Shown here piece by piece: positions 44,649 to 57,500 of a DNA stretch of 64,000 bases (positions are counted from its first letter, which is position 1; each line of letters begins with the position of its first letter). The DNA comes from Symsagittifera roscoffensis. Its lineage: Eukaryota > Xenacoelomorpha > Acoela > Convolutidae. The DNA lies in assembly GCF_963678635.1 (NCBI RefSeq), contig NC_087066.1, forward strand, positions 5,547,954-5,611,953, given 5' to 3'. A program made the translations under genes and the position numbers. The notes beneath the pieces were generated by a model. The model saw only the letters and a program-made list of their open reading frames with translations, was not told the origin of the DNA and did no database searches.

Positions 44649-47600
44649 ATTGAAAGGTTTCGAAATGGGTAGATTTAAACTGCTCTGGCTGCCGTTGTTT
44701 TACTGCTAAAATGAGCAAATTTTTTTGAAACATTACTTAGCGGAGAAGTTCCTTGCTATCAATCATGATGTTTTCAACCGCTGTGCCTAATTCGAAATAA
44801 CCTTCTCAAGAAATGAAAAGTCGACCACAGAGGGATTCGAACTCCCAATCTTTTGATTGGAAGTCAGACGCCTTATTCGTTAGTCCATGCGGCTGCTAGA
44901 ATGTGTCGAAATTTGTAGATTTGAAATGCTCAAGATGCCGTTGTTTTCCTGCTTAGATGAGCAAATTTTCTGAAGCATTAGCTAGCGGAGAAGTTCCTTG
45001 CTGTCAATCATTATGTTTTATCTGCTGCGCGTTATCTGAATTTACCTTCTCAAAAAATGAAAAGTCGACCACAGAGGGATTCGAAACCCAATCTTCTGAT
45101 TCGAAGTTAGACGCCTTATCCGTTAGGCCATGCTGCCGCTGAAAGGTTTTCAAAATGGGTTGATTTAAGATGCTCTGGATGCCGTTGCCTTACTTTTAAG
45201 ATGAGCAAATTTTTGGGAAAATTTAGTTAGCGCAGAAGTTTTTTGCTGTCAATCATGATGTTTTTATCTGGTGTGCATAATCGGAAATTACCTTCTCAAA
45301 AAATGAAAATTCGACCATAGAGGGATTGGAACCTCCAATCTTCTGATTTGAAGTCAGACGCCTTATCCGTTAAGCCATTCGGCCATTGAAAGGTTTCGAA
45401 ATGGGTAGATTTAAACTGCTCTGGCTGCCGTTGTTTTACTGCTAAAATGAGCAAATTTTTTTGAAACATTTCTTAGCGGAGAAGTTCCTTGCTATCAATC
45501 ATGATGTTTTCAACCGCTGTGCCTAATTCGAAATAACCTTCTCAAGAAATGAAAAGTCGACCACAGAGGGATTCGAACTCCCAATCTTTTGATTGGAAGT
45601 CAGACGCCTTATTCGTTAGTCCATGCGGCTGCTGGAATGTGTCGAAATTTGTAGATTTGAAATGCTCAAGATGCCGTTGTTTTCCTGCTTAGATGAGCAA
45701 ATTTTCTGAAGCATTAGCTAGCGGAGAAGTTCCTTGCTGTCAATCATTATGTTTTTATCTGCTGTGCATAATCCGAAATTACCTTCTCAAGAATTGAAAA
45801 TTCGACCATAGAGGGATTCGAACTCCCAATCTTTTGATTCGAAGTAGACGCTTTATCCGTTGGGCCTTGCGGGTGTTGGAATGTGTCGAAATGTGTAGAT
45901 TTGAAATGCTCAAGATGCTGTTGTTTTCCTTCTTAGATGAGAAAATTTTTGGGAAAGTTTAGTTGTGCGCGTCAATCTCGACAATTCGAAAAGAAACCGC
46001 TGCAACATTAGTTGGCGCAGAATTTCCTTGCTGTCAATCATGATTTTTTCATCTGCTGTGCATACTCCGAAAATACCTTCTCAAAAAATGAAAAGTCGAC
46101 CACAGAGGGATTTGAACTCCCAATCTTTTGATTGGAAGGCAGACGCCTTATTCGTTAAGCCATTCGGCCATTGAAAGGTTTCGAAATGGGTAGATTTAAA
46201 CTGCTCTGGCTGCCGTTGTTTTACTGCTAAAATGAGCAAATTTTTTTGAAACATTACTTAGCGGAGAAGTTCCTTGCTATCAATCATGATGTTTTCAACC
46301 GCTGTGCCTAATTCGAAATAACCTTCTCAAGAAATGAAAAGTCGACCACAGAGGGATTCGAACTCCCAATCTTTTGATTGGAAGTCAGACGCCTTATTCG
46401 TTAGTCCATGCGGCTGCTAGAATGTGTCGAAATTTGTAGATTTGAAATGCTCTGATTGGAAGTCAGACGCCTTATTCGTTAAGCCATTCGGCCATTGAAA
46501 GGTTTCGAAATGGGTAGATTTAAACTGCTCTGGCTGCCGTTGTTTTACTGCTAAAATGAGCAAATTTTTTTGAAACATTACTTAGCGGAGAAGTTCCTTG
46601 CTATCAATCATGATGTTTTCAACCGCTGTGCCTAATTCGAATTAACCTTCTCAAGAAATGAAAAGTCGACCACAGAGGGATTCGAACTCCCAATCTTTTG
46701 ATTGGAAGTCAGACGCCTTATTCGTTAGTCCATGCGGCTGCTAGAATGTGTCGAAATTTGTAGATTTGAAATGCTCAAGATGCCGTTGTTTTCCTGCTTA
46801 GATGAGCAAATTTTCTGAAGCATTAGCTAGCGGAGAAGTTCCTTGCTGTCAATCATTATGTTTTATCTGCTGCGCGTTATCTGAATTTACCTTCTCAAAA
46901 ATTGAAAAGTCGACCACAGAGGGATTCGAAACCCAATCTTCTGATTCGAAGTTAGACGCCTTATCCGTTAGGCCATGCTGCCGCTGAAAGGTTTCGAAAT
47001 GGGTAGATTTAAACTGCTCTGGCTGCCGTTGTTTTACTGCTAAAATGAGCAAATTTTTTTGAAACATTACTTAGCGGAGAAGTTCCTTGCTATCAATCAT
47101 GATGTTTTCAACCGCTGTGCCTAAATGGGTTGATTTAAGATGCTCTGGATGCCGTTGCCTTACTTTTAAGATGAGCAAATTTTTGGGAAAATTTAGTTAC
47201 CGCAGAAGTTTTTTTGCTGTCAATCATGATGTTTTTATCTGGTGTGCATAATCGGAAATTACCTTCTCAAAAAATGAAAATTCGACCATAGAGGGATTGG
47301 AACCTCCAATCTTCTGATTTGAAGTCAGACGCCTTATCCGTTAAGCCATTCGGCCATTGAAAGGTTTCGAAATGGGTAGATTTAAACTGCTCTGGCTGCC
47401 GTTGTTTTACTGCTAAAATGAGCAAATTTTTTTGAAACATTACTTAGCGGAGAAGTTCCTTGCTATCAATCATGATGTTTTCAACCGCTGTGCCTAATTC
47501 GAAATAACCTTCTCAAGAAATGAAAAGTCGACCACAGAGGGATTCGAACTCCCAATCTTTTGATTGGAAGTCAGACGCCTTATTCGTTAGTCCATGCGGC

Positions 47601-48067
47601 TGCTGGAATGTGTCGAAATTTGTAGATTTGAAATGCTCAAGATGCCGTTGTTTTCCTGCTTAGATGAGCAAATTTTCTGAAGCATTAGCTAGCGGAGAAG
47701 TTCCTTGCTGTCAATGATTATGTTTTTATCTGCTGTGCATAATCCGAAATTACCTTCTCAAGAATCGAAAATTCGACCATAGAGGGATTCGAACTCCCAA
47801 TCTTTTGATTCGAAGTAGACGCTTTATCCGTTGGGCCTTGCGGGTGTTGGAATGTGTCGAAATGTGTAGATTTGAAATGCTCAAGATGCTGTTGTTTTCC
47901 TTCTTAGATGAGAAAATTTTTGGGAAAGTTTAGTTGTGCGCGTCAATCTCCACAATTCCAAAAGAAACCGCTGCAACATTAGTTGGCGCAGAATTTCCTT
48001 GCTGTCAATCATGATTTTTTCATCTGCTGTGCATAATCCGAAAATACCTTCTCAAAAAATGAAAAGT

Positions 48068-51000
48068 CGACCAGAGGGATTTGAACTCCCAATCTTTTGA
48101 TTGGAAGTCAGACGCCTTATTCGTTAGTCCATGCGGCTGCTGGAATGTGTCGAAATTTGTATATTTGTAGTTGTTTTACTGCTTAGATGAGCAAATTTTT
48201 CTGAAACGTTAGCTAGCGGAGAAGTTCCTTGCTGTGAATCATTATCTTTTTATCTGATGTGCATTATCTGAAAATACCTTCTCAAAAAATGAAAAGTCGT
48301 CCACAGAGGGATTCGAACCGTTGGGCTTTATCCGTTGGGCCTTGCGGGTGTTGGAATGTGTCGAAATGTGTAGATTTGAAATGCTCAAGATGCTGTTGTT
48401 TTCCTTCTTAGATGAGAAAATTTTTGGGAAAGTTTAGTTGTGCGCGTCAATCTCCACAATTCGAAAAGAAACCGCTGCAACATTAGTTGGCGCAGAATTT
48501 CCTTGCTGTCAATCATGATTTTTTCATCTGCTGTGCATAATCCGAAAATACCTTTTGATTCGAAGTAGATGCTTTATCCGTTGGGCCTTGCGGGTGTTGG
48601 AATGTGTCGAAATGTGTAGATTTGAAATGCTCAAGATGCCGTTGTTTTCCTGCTTAGATGAGCAAATTTTCTGAAGCATTAGCTAGAGGAGAAGTTCCTT
48701 GCTGTCAATCATTGTTTTTATCTGCTGTGCATAATCCGAAATTACCTTCTCAAGAATAGAAAATTCGACCATAGAGGGATTCGAACTCCCAATCTTTTGA
48801 TTCGAAGTAGATGCTTTATCCGTTGGGCCTTGCGGGTGTTGGAATGTGTTGAAATGTGTAGATTTGAAATGCTCAAGATGCCGTTGTTTTCCTGCTTAGA
48901 TGAGCAAATTTTTCTGAAACGTTAGCTAGCGGAGAATTTCCTTGCTGTCAATCATTATCTTTTTATCTGCTGTACATTATCTGAAAATACCTTCTCAAAA
49001 AATGAAAAGTCGTCCACAGAGAGATTCGAACCTCCAATCATCTGATTCGAAGTCAGTTGCCTTATCCGTTAGGCCATGCGGCCATTGAAAGGTTTTCGTT
49101 ATGGGTAGATTTTAAATGCTCTGGCTGTTGTTGTTTTACTGCTTGCTTGAGCAATTTTTCTGAAACATTAGCTAGCGGAGAAGTTCCTTGCTGTCAATCA
49201 TTATCTTTTTATCTGCTGTGCAGTATCTGAAAATACCTTCTCAAAAAATGAAAAGTCGTCCACAGAGAGATTCGAACCTCCAATCATCTGATTCGAAGTC
49301 AGATGCCTTATCCGTTAGGCCATGCGGCCATTGAAAGGTTGTCGTTATGGGTAGATTTAAAATGCTCTGGCTGCCGTGCTTGCATTAGCAAATTTTCTGA
49401 AACATTAGCTAGCGGAGAAGTTCCTTGCTGTCAATCATTATGTTTTATCTGCTGTGCGTTATCTGAATTTACCTTCTCAAAAAATGAAAAGTCGACCACA
49501 GAGGGATTCGAACCCCCCAATCTTCTGATTCGAAGTTAGACGCCTTATCCGTTAGGCCATGCGGCTGCTGGAATGTGTCGAAATTTGTAGATTTGAAATG
49601 CTCAAGATGCCGTTGTTTTCCTGCTTAGATGAGCAAATTTTCTGAAGCATTAGCTGGCGGAGAAGTTCCTTGCTGTCAATCATTATGTTTTTATCTGCTG
49701 TGCATAATCCGAAATTACCTTCTCAAGAATCGAAAAGTCGACCACAGAGGGATTCGAACTCCCAATCTTTTGATTGGAAGTCAGACGCCTTATTCGTTAG
49801 TCCATGCGGCTGCTGGAATGTGTCGAAATTTGTAGATTTGAAATGCTCAAGATGCCGTTGTTTTCCTGCTTAGATGAGCAAATTTTCTGAAGCATTAGCT
49901 AGCGGAGAAGTTCCTTGCTGTCAATCATTATGTTTTTATCTGCTGTGCATAATCCGAAATTACCTTCTCAAGAATCGAAAATTCGACCATAGAGGGATTC
50001 GAACTCCCAATCTTTTGATTCGAAGTAGACGCTTTATCCGTTGGGCCTTGCGGGTGTTGGAATGTGTCGAAATGTGTAGATTTGAAATGCTCAAGATGCT
50101 GTTGTTTTCCTTCTTAGATGAGAAAATTTTTGGGAAAGTTTAGTTGTGCGCGTCAATCTCCACAATTCGAAAAGAAACCGCTGCAACATTAGTTGGCGCA
50201 GAATTTCCTTGCTGTCAATCATGATTTTTTCATCTGCTGTGCATAATCCGAAAATACCTTCTCAAAAAATGAAAAGTCGACCACAGAGGGATTTGAACTC
50301 CCAATCTTTTGATTGGAAGTCAGACGCCTTATTCGTTAGTCCATGCGGCTGCTGGAATGTGTCGAAATTTGTAGATTTGTAGTTGTTTTACTGCTTAGAT
50401 GAGCAAATTTTTCTGAAACGTTAGCTAGCGGAGAAGTTCCTTGCTGTGAATCATTATCTTTTTATCTGATGTGCATTATCTGAAAATACCTTCTCAAAAA
50501 ATGAAAAGTCGTCCACAGAGGGATTCGAACCGTTGGGCTTTATCCGTTGGGCCTTGCGGGTGTTGGAATGTGTCGAAATGTGTAGATTTGAAATGCTCAA
50601 GATGCTGTTGTTTTCCTTCTTAGATGAGAAAATTTTTGGGAGAGTTTAGTTGTGCGCGTCAATCTCCACAATTCGAAAAGAAACCGCTGCAACATTAGTT
50701 GGCGCAGAATTTCCTTGCTGTCAATCATGATTTTTTCATCTGCTGTGCATAATCCGAAAATACCTTCTCAAAAAATGAAAAGTCGACCACAGAGGGATTT
50801 GAACTCCCAATCTTTTGATTGGAAGTCAGACGCCTTATTCGTTAGTCCATGCGGCTGCTGGAATGTGTCGAAATTTGTAGATTTGAAATGCTCAAGATGC
50901 CGTTGTTTTCCTGCTTAGATGAGCAAATTTTCTGAAGCATTAGCTAGAGGAGAAGTTCCTTGCTGTCAATCATTGTTTTTATCTGCTGTGCATAATCCGA

Positions 51001-54000
51001 AATTACCTTCTCAAGAATAGAAAATTCGACCATAGAGGGATTCGAACTCCCAATCTTTTGATTCGAAGTAGATGCTTTATCCGTTGGGCCTTGCGGGTGT
51101 TGGAATGTGTCGAAATGTGTAGATTTGAAATGCTCAAGATGCCGTTGTTTTCCTGCTTAGATGAGCAAATTTTTCTGAAACGTTAGCTAGCGGAGAAGTT
51201 CCTTGCTGTCAATCATTATCTTTTTATCTGCTGTACATTATCTGAAAATACCTTCTCAAAAAATAAAAAGTCGTCCACAGAGAGATTCGAACCTCCAATC
51301 ATCGGATTCGAAGTCAGATGCCTTATCCGTTAGGCCATGCGGCCATTGAAAGGTTTTCGTTATGGGTAGATTTTAAATGCTCTGGCTGTTGTTGTTTTAC
51401 TGCTTGCTTGAGCATTTTTTCTGAATCATTAGCTAGCGGAGAAGTTCCTTGCTGCCAATCATGATGTTTTTATCTGGTGTGCATAATCGGAAATTACCTC
51501 CTCAAAAAATGAAAAGTCGTCCACAGAGACATTCGAACCTCCAATCATCTGATTCGAAGTCAGATGCCTAATCCGTTAGGCCATGCGGCCATTGAAAGGT
51601 TTTCGTTATGGGTAGATTTAAAATGCTCTGGCTGCCGTGCTTGCATTAGCAAATTTTCTGAAGCATTAGCTAGCGGAGAAGTTCCTTGTTGTCAATCATT
51701 GTTTTTATCTGCTGTGCATAATCCGAAATTACCTTCTCAAGAATCGAAAATTCGACCATAGAGGGATTCGAACTCCCAATCTTTTGATTCGAAGTAGACG
51801 CTTTATCCGTTGGGCCTTGCGGCTGTTGGAATGTGTCGAAATGTGTAGATTTGAAATGCTCAAGATGCTGTTGTTTTCCTTCTTAGATGAGAAAATTTTT
51901 GGGAAAGTTTAGTTGTGCGCGTCAATCTCCACAATTCGAAAAGAAACCGCTGCAACATTAGTTGGCGCAGAATTTCCTTGCTGTCAATCATGATGTTTTC
52001 ATCTGCTGTGCATAATCCGAAAATACCTTCTCAAAAATGAAAAGTCGACCACAGAGGGATTCGAACTCCCAATCTTTTGATTGGAAGTCAGACGCCTTAT
52101 TCGTTAGTCCATGCGGCTGCTGGAATGTGTCGAAATTTGTAGATTTGAAATGTTCAAGATGCCGTTGTTTTCCTGCTTAGATGAGCAAATTTCTCTGAAA
52201 CATTAGCTAGCGGAGAAGTTCCTTGCTGTCAATCATTATCTTTTTATCTGATGTGCATTATCTGAAAATACCTTCTCAAAAAATGAAAAGTCGTCCACAG
52301 AGGGATTCGAACCGTTGGGCTTTATCCGTTGGGCCTTGCGGGTGTTGGAATGTGTCGAAATGTGTAGATTTGAAATGCTCAAGATGCTGTTGTTTTCCTT
52401 CTTAGATGAGAAAATTTTTGGGAAAGTTTAGTTGTGCGCGTCAATCTCCACAATTCAAAAAGAAACCGCTGCAACATTAGTTGGCGCAGAATTTCCTTGC
52501 TGTCAATCATGATTTTTTCATCTGCTGTGCATAATCCGAAAATACCTTCTCAAAAAATGAAAAGTCGACCACAGAGGGATTTGAACTCCCAATCTTTTGA
52601 TTGGAAGTCAGACGCCTTATTCGTTAGTCCATGCGGCTGCTGGAATGTGTCGAAATTTGTAGGTTTGAAATGCTCAAGATGCCGTTGTTTTCCTGCTTAG
52701 ATGAGCAAATTTTCTGAAGCATTAGCTAGAGGAGAAGTTCCTTGCTGTCAATCATTGTTTTTATCTGCTGTGCATAATCCGAAATTACCTTCTCAAGAAT
52801 AGAAAATTCGACCATAGAGGGATTCGAACTCCCAATCTTTTGATTCGAAGTAGATGCTTTATCCGTTGGGCCTTGCGGGTGTTGGAATGTGTCGAAATGT
52901 GTAGATTTGAAATGCTCAAGATGCCGTTGTTTTCCTGCTTAGATGAGCAAATTTTTCTGAAACGTTAGCTAGCGGAGAAGTTCCTTGCTGTCAATCATTA
53001 TCTTTTTATCTGCTGTACATTATCTGAAAATACCTTCTCAAAAAATAAAAAGTCGTCCACAGAGAGATTCGAACCTCCAATCATCTGATTCGAAGTCAGA
53101 TGGCTTATCCGTTAGGCCATGCGGCCATTGAAAGGTTTTCGTTATGGGTAGATTTTAAATGCTCTGGCTGTTGTTGTTTTACTGCTTGCTTGAGCAATTT
53201 TTCTGAAACATTAGCTAGCGGAGAAGTTCCTTGCTGTCAATCATGATGTTTTTATCTGGTGTGCATAATCCGAAATTACCTTCTCAAGAATAGAAAATTC
53301 GACCATAGAGGGATTCGAACTCCCAATCTTTTGATTCGAAGTAGATGCTTTATCCGTTGGGCCTTGCGGGTGTTGGAATGTGTCGAAATGTGTAGATTTG
53401 AAATGCTCAAGATGCCGTTGTTTTCCTGCTTAGATGAGCAAATTTTTCTGAAACGTTAGCTAGCGGAGAAGTTCCTTGCTGTCAATCATTATCTTTTTAT
53501 CTGCTGTACATTATCTGAAAATACCTTCTCAAAAAATAAAAAGTCGTCCACAGAGACATTCGAACCTCCAATCATCTGATTCGAAGTCAGATGCCTAATC
53601 CGTTAGTCCATGCGGCCATTGAAAGGTTTTCGTTATGGGTAGATTTAAAATGCTCTGGCTGCCGTGCTTGCATTAGCAAATTTTCTGAAGCATTAGCTAG
53701 CGGAGAAGTTCCTTGTTGTCAATCATTATGTTTTTATCTGCTGTGCATAATCCGAAATTACCTTCTCAAGAATCGAAAATTCGACCATAGAGGGATTCGA
53801 ACTCCCAATCTTTTGATTCGAAGTAGACGCTTTATCCGTTGGGCCTTGCGGCTGTTGGAATGTGTTGAAATGTGTAGATTTGAAATGCTCAAGATGCTGT
53901 TGTTTTCCTTCTTAGATGAGAAAATTTTTGGGAAAGTTTAGTTGTGCGCGTCAATCTCCACAATTCGAAAAGAAACCGCTGCAACATTAGTTGGCGCAGA

Positions 54001-54389
54001 ATTTCCTTGCTGTCAATCATGATGTTTTCATCTGCTGTGCATAATCCGAAAATACCTTCTCAAAAATGAAAAGTCGACCACAGAGGGATTCGAACTCCCA
54101 ATCTTTTGATTGGAAGTCAGACGCCTTATTCGTTAGTCCATGCGGCTGCTGGAATGTGTCGAAATTTGTAGATTTGAAATGCTCAAGATGCCGTTGTTTT
54201 CCTGCTTAGATGAGCAAATTTTCTGAAGCATTAGCTAGAGGAGAAGTTCCTTGCTGTCAATCATTGTTTTTATCTGCTGTGCATAATCCGAAATTACCTT
54301 CTCAAGAATAGAAAATTCGACCATAGAGGGATTCGAACTCCCAATCTTTTGATTCGAAGTAGATGCTTTATCCGTTGGGCCTTGCGGGT
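48068..54389 (-). repeat. Array block G: 1.78-kb higher-order repeat with truncated copies
   Basis: Copies start at 48068, 48298 (truncated), 48553 (fragment), 48766, 49011, 49257, 49493, 49739, 49984, 50278, 50510 (truncated), 50784, 51027, 51272, 51518, 51753, 52046, 52292 (truncated), 52566, 52809, 53054, 53300, 53545, 53782, 54075 and 54318. 50510-51272 recurs at 1782 bp and 51518-52046 at about 2028 bp. Many are TCC copies or 72-nt copies lacking one anticodon-stem base. Confidence 0.92.
48298..48349 (-). pseudogene. Truncated tRNA copy lacking the anticodon arm, 52 nt
   Basis: T-loop ATTCGAAC joins CGTTGGGCTTTATCC, removing the whole anticodon arm. The identical deletion is at 50510-50561 and 52292-52343, spread by the 1.78-kb duplication. 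Confidence 0.75.
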
Positions 54390-54562
54390 GTTGGAATGTG
54401 TCGAAATGTGTAGATTTGAAATGCTCAAGATGCCGTTGTTTTCCTGCTAAGATGAGCAAATTTTTCTGAAACGTTAGCTAGCGGAGAAGTTCCTTGCTGT
54501 CAATCATTATCTTTTTATGTGCTGTACATTATCTGAAAATACCTTCTCAAAAAATGAAAAGT

Positions 54563-57500
54563 CGTGCACAGAGAGATTCGAACCTCCAATCATCTGATTC
54601 GAAGTCAGATGGCTTATCCGTTAGGCCATGCGGCCATTGAAAGGTTTTCGTTATGGGTAGATTTTAAATGCTCTGGCTGTTGTTGTTTTACTGCTTGCTT
54701 GAGCAATTTTTCTGAAACATTAGCTAGCGGAGAAGTTCCTTGCTGTCAATCATTATCTTTTTATCTGCTGTGCAGTATCTGAAAATACCTTCTCAAAAAA
54801 TGAAAAGTCGTCCACAGAGAGATTCGAACCTCCAGTAATCTGATTCGAAGTCAGATGCCTTATCCGTTAGGCCATGCGGCCATTGAAAGGTTTTCGTTAT
54901 GGGTAGATTTAAAATGCTCTGGCTGCCGTGCTCGCATTAGCAATTTTTCTGAAACATTAGCTAGCGGAGAAGTTCCTTGCTGTCAATCATTATGTTTTAT
55001 CTGCTGTGCGTTATCTGAATTTACCTTCTCAAAAAATGAAAAGTCGACCACAGAGGGATTCGAACCCCAAATCTTCTGATTCGAAGTTAGACGCCTTATC
55101 CGTTAGGCCATGCGGCCATTGAAAGGTTTTCGTTATGGGTAGATTTAAAATGCTCTGGCTGCCGTGCTTGCATTAGCAAATTTTTTGAAACATTAGCTAG
55201 CGGAGAAGTTCCTTGCTGTCAATCATTATGTTTTTTTCTGCTGTGCATAATCGGAAATTACCTCCTCAAAAAATGAAAAGTCGTCCACAGAGACATTCGA
55301 ACCTCCAATCATCTGATTCGAAGTCAGATGCCTAATCCGTTAGGCCATGCGGCCATTGAAAGGTTTTCGTTATGGGTAGATTTAAAATGCTCTGGCTGCC
55401 GTGCTTGCATTAGCAAATTTTCTGAAACATTAGCTAGCGGAGAAGTTCCTTGCTGTCAATCATTATGTTTTATCTGCTGTGCGTTATCTGAATTTACCTT
55501 CTCAAAAAATGAAAAGTCGACCACAGAGGGATTCGAACCCCAAATTTTCTGATTCGAAGTTAGACGCCTTATCCGTTAGGCCATGCGGCCGTTAGAAGGT
55601 TTCCGAAGTGAGTAGATATAAAATGCTCAAGATGCCGTTGTTTTCCTGCTTAGATGAGCAAATTTTTCTGAAACGTTAGCTAGCGGAGAAGTTCCTTGCT
55701 GTCAATCATTATCTTTTTATCTGCTGTACATTATCTGAAAATACCTTCTCAAAAAATGAAAAGTCGTCCACAGAGAGATTCGAACCTCCAATCATCTGAT
55801 TCGAAGTCAGATGGCTTATCCGTTAGGCCATGCGGCCATTGAAAGGTTTTCGTTATGGGTAGATTTTAAATGCTCTGGCTGTTGTTGTTTTACTGCTTGC
55901 TTGAGCAATTTTTCTGAAACATTAGCTAGCGGAGAAGTTCCTTGCTGTCAATCATTATCTTTTTATCTGCTGTGCAGTATCTGAAAATACCTTCTCAAAA
56001 AATGAAAAGTCGTCCACAGAGAGATTCGAACCTCCAGTAATCTGATTCGAAGTCAGATGCCTTATCCGTTAGGCCATGCGGCCATTGAAAGGTTTTCGTT
56101 ATGGGTAGATTTAAAATGCTCTGGCTGCCGTGCTTGCATTAGCAAATTTTCTGAAACATTAGCTAGCGGAGAAGTTCCTTGCTGTCAATCATTATGTTTT
56201 ATCTGCTGTGCGTTATCTGAATTTACCTTCTCAAAAAATGAAAAGTCGACCACAGAGGGATTCGAACCCCAAATCTTCTGAATCGAAGTTAGACGCCTTA
56301 TCCGTTAGGCCATGCGGCCGTTAGAAGGTTTCCGAAGTGAGTAGATATAAAATGCTCAAGATGCCGTTGTTTTTCTGCTTAGATGAGCAAATTTTTCTGA
56401 AACATTAGCTAGGAGAAGTTCCTTGCTGTCAATCATTATGTTTTTTTCTGCTGTGCATAATCGGAAATTACCTCCTCAAAAAATGAAAACTCGTCCACAG
56501 AGACATTCGAACCTCCAATCATCTGATTCGAAGTCAGATGCCTAATCCGTTAGGCCATGCGGCCATTGAAAGGTTTTCGTTATGGGTAGATTTAAAATGC
56601 TCTGGCTGCCGTGCTTGCATTAGCAAATTTTCTGAAGCATTAGCTAGCGGAGAAGTTCCTTGTTGTCAATCATTATGTTTTTATCTGCTGTGCATAATCC
56701 GAAATTACCTTCTCAAGAATCGAAATTTCGACCATAGAGGGATTCGAACTCCCAATCTTTTGATTCGAAGTAGACGCTTTATCCGTTGGGCCTTGCGGCT
56801 GTTGGAATGTGTCGAAATGTGTAGATTTGAAATGCTCAAGATGCTGTTGTTTTCCTTCTTAGATGAGAAAATTTTTGGGAAAGTTAAGTTGTGCGCGTCA
56901 ATCTCCACAATTCGAAAAGAAACCGCTGCAACATTAGTTGGCGCAGAATTTCCTTGCTGTCAATCATGATGTTTTCATCTGCTGTGCATAATCCGAAAAT
57001 ACCTTCTCAAAAAATGAAAAGTCGACCACAGAGGGATTCGAACTCCCAATCTTTTGATTGGAAGTCAGACGCCTTATTCGTTAGTCCATGCGATTGCTGG
57101 AATGTGTCGAAATTTTTAGATTTGAAATGCTCAAGATGCCGTTGTTTTCCTGCTTAGATGAGCAAATTTTCTGAAGCATTAGCTAGAGGAGAAGTTCCTT
57201 GCTGTCAATCATTGTTTTTATCTGCTGTGCATAATCCGAAATTACCTTCTCAAGAATAGAAAATTCGACCATAGAGGGATTCGAACTCCCAATCTTTTGA
57301 TTCGAAGTAGATGCTTTATCCGTTGGGCCTTGCGGGTGTTGGAATGTGTCGAAATGTGTAGATTTGAAATGCTCAAGATGCTGTTGTTTTCCTTCTTAGA
57401 TGAGAAAATTTTTGGGAAAGTTTAGTTGTGCGCGTCAATCTCCACAATTCGAAAAGAAACCGCTGCAACATTAGTTGGCGCAGAATTTCCTTGCTGTCAA

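Larger units (their letters stand above)
43212..47845 (-). repeat. Array block F: 1845-bp higher-order repeat rich in TCC-anticodon copies
   Basis: Copies start at 43212, 43467, 43713, 43958, 44252, 44498, 44606 (5' half only), 44822, 45066, 45312, 45558, 45803, 46097, 46343, 46451 (half), 46667, 46911, 47283, 47529 and 47774. Units recur at 1845 bp (43713 to 45558, 44252 to 46097, 44822 to 46667). The third round carries an extra ~126 bp. Confidence 0.92.
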
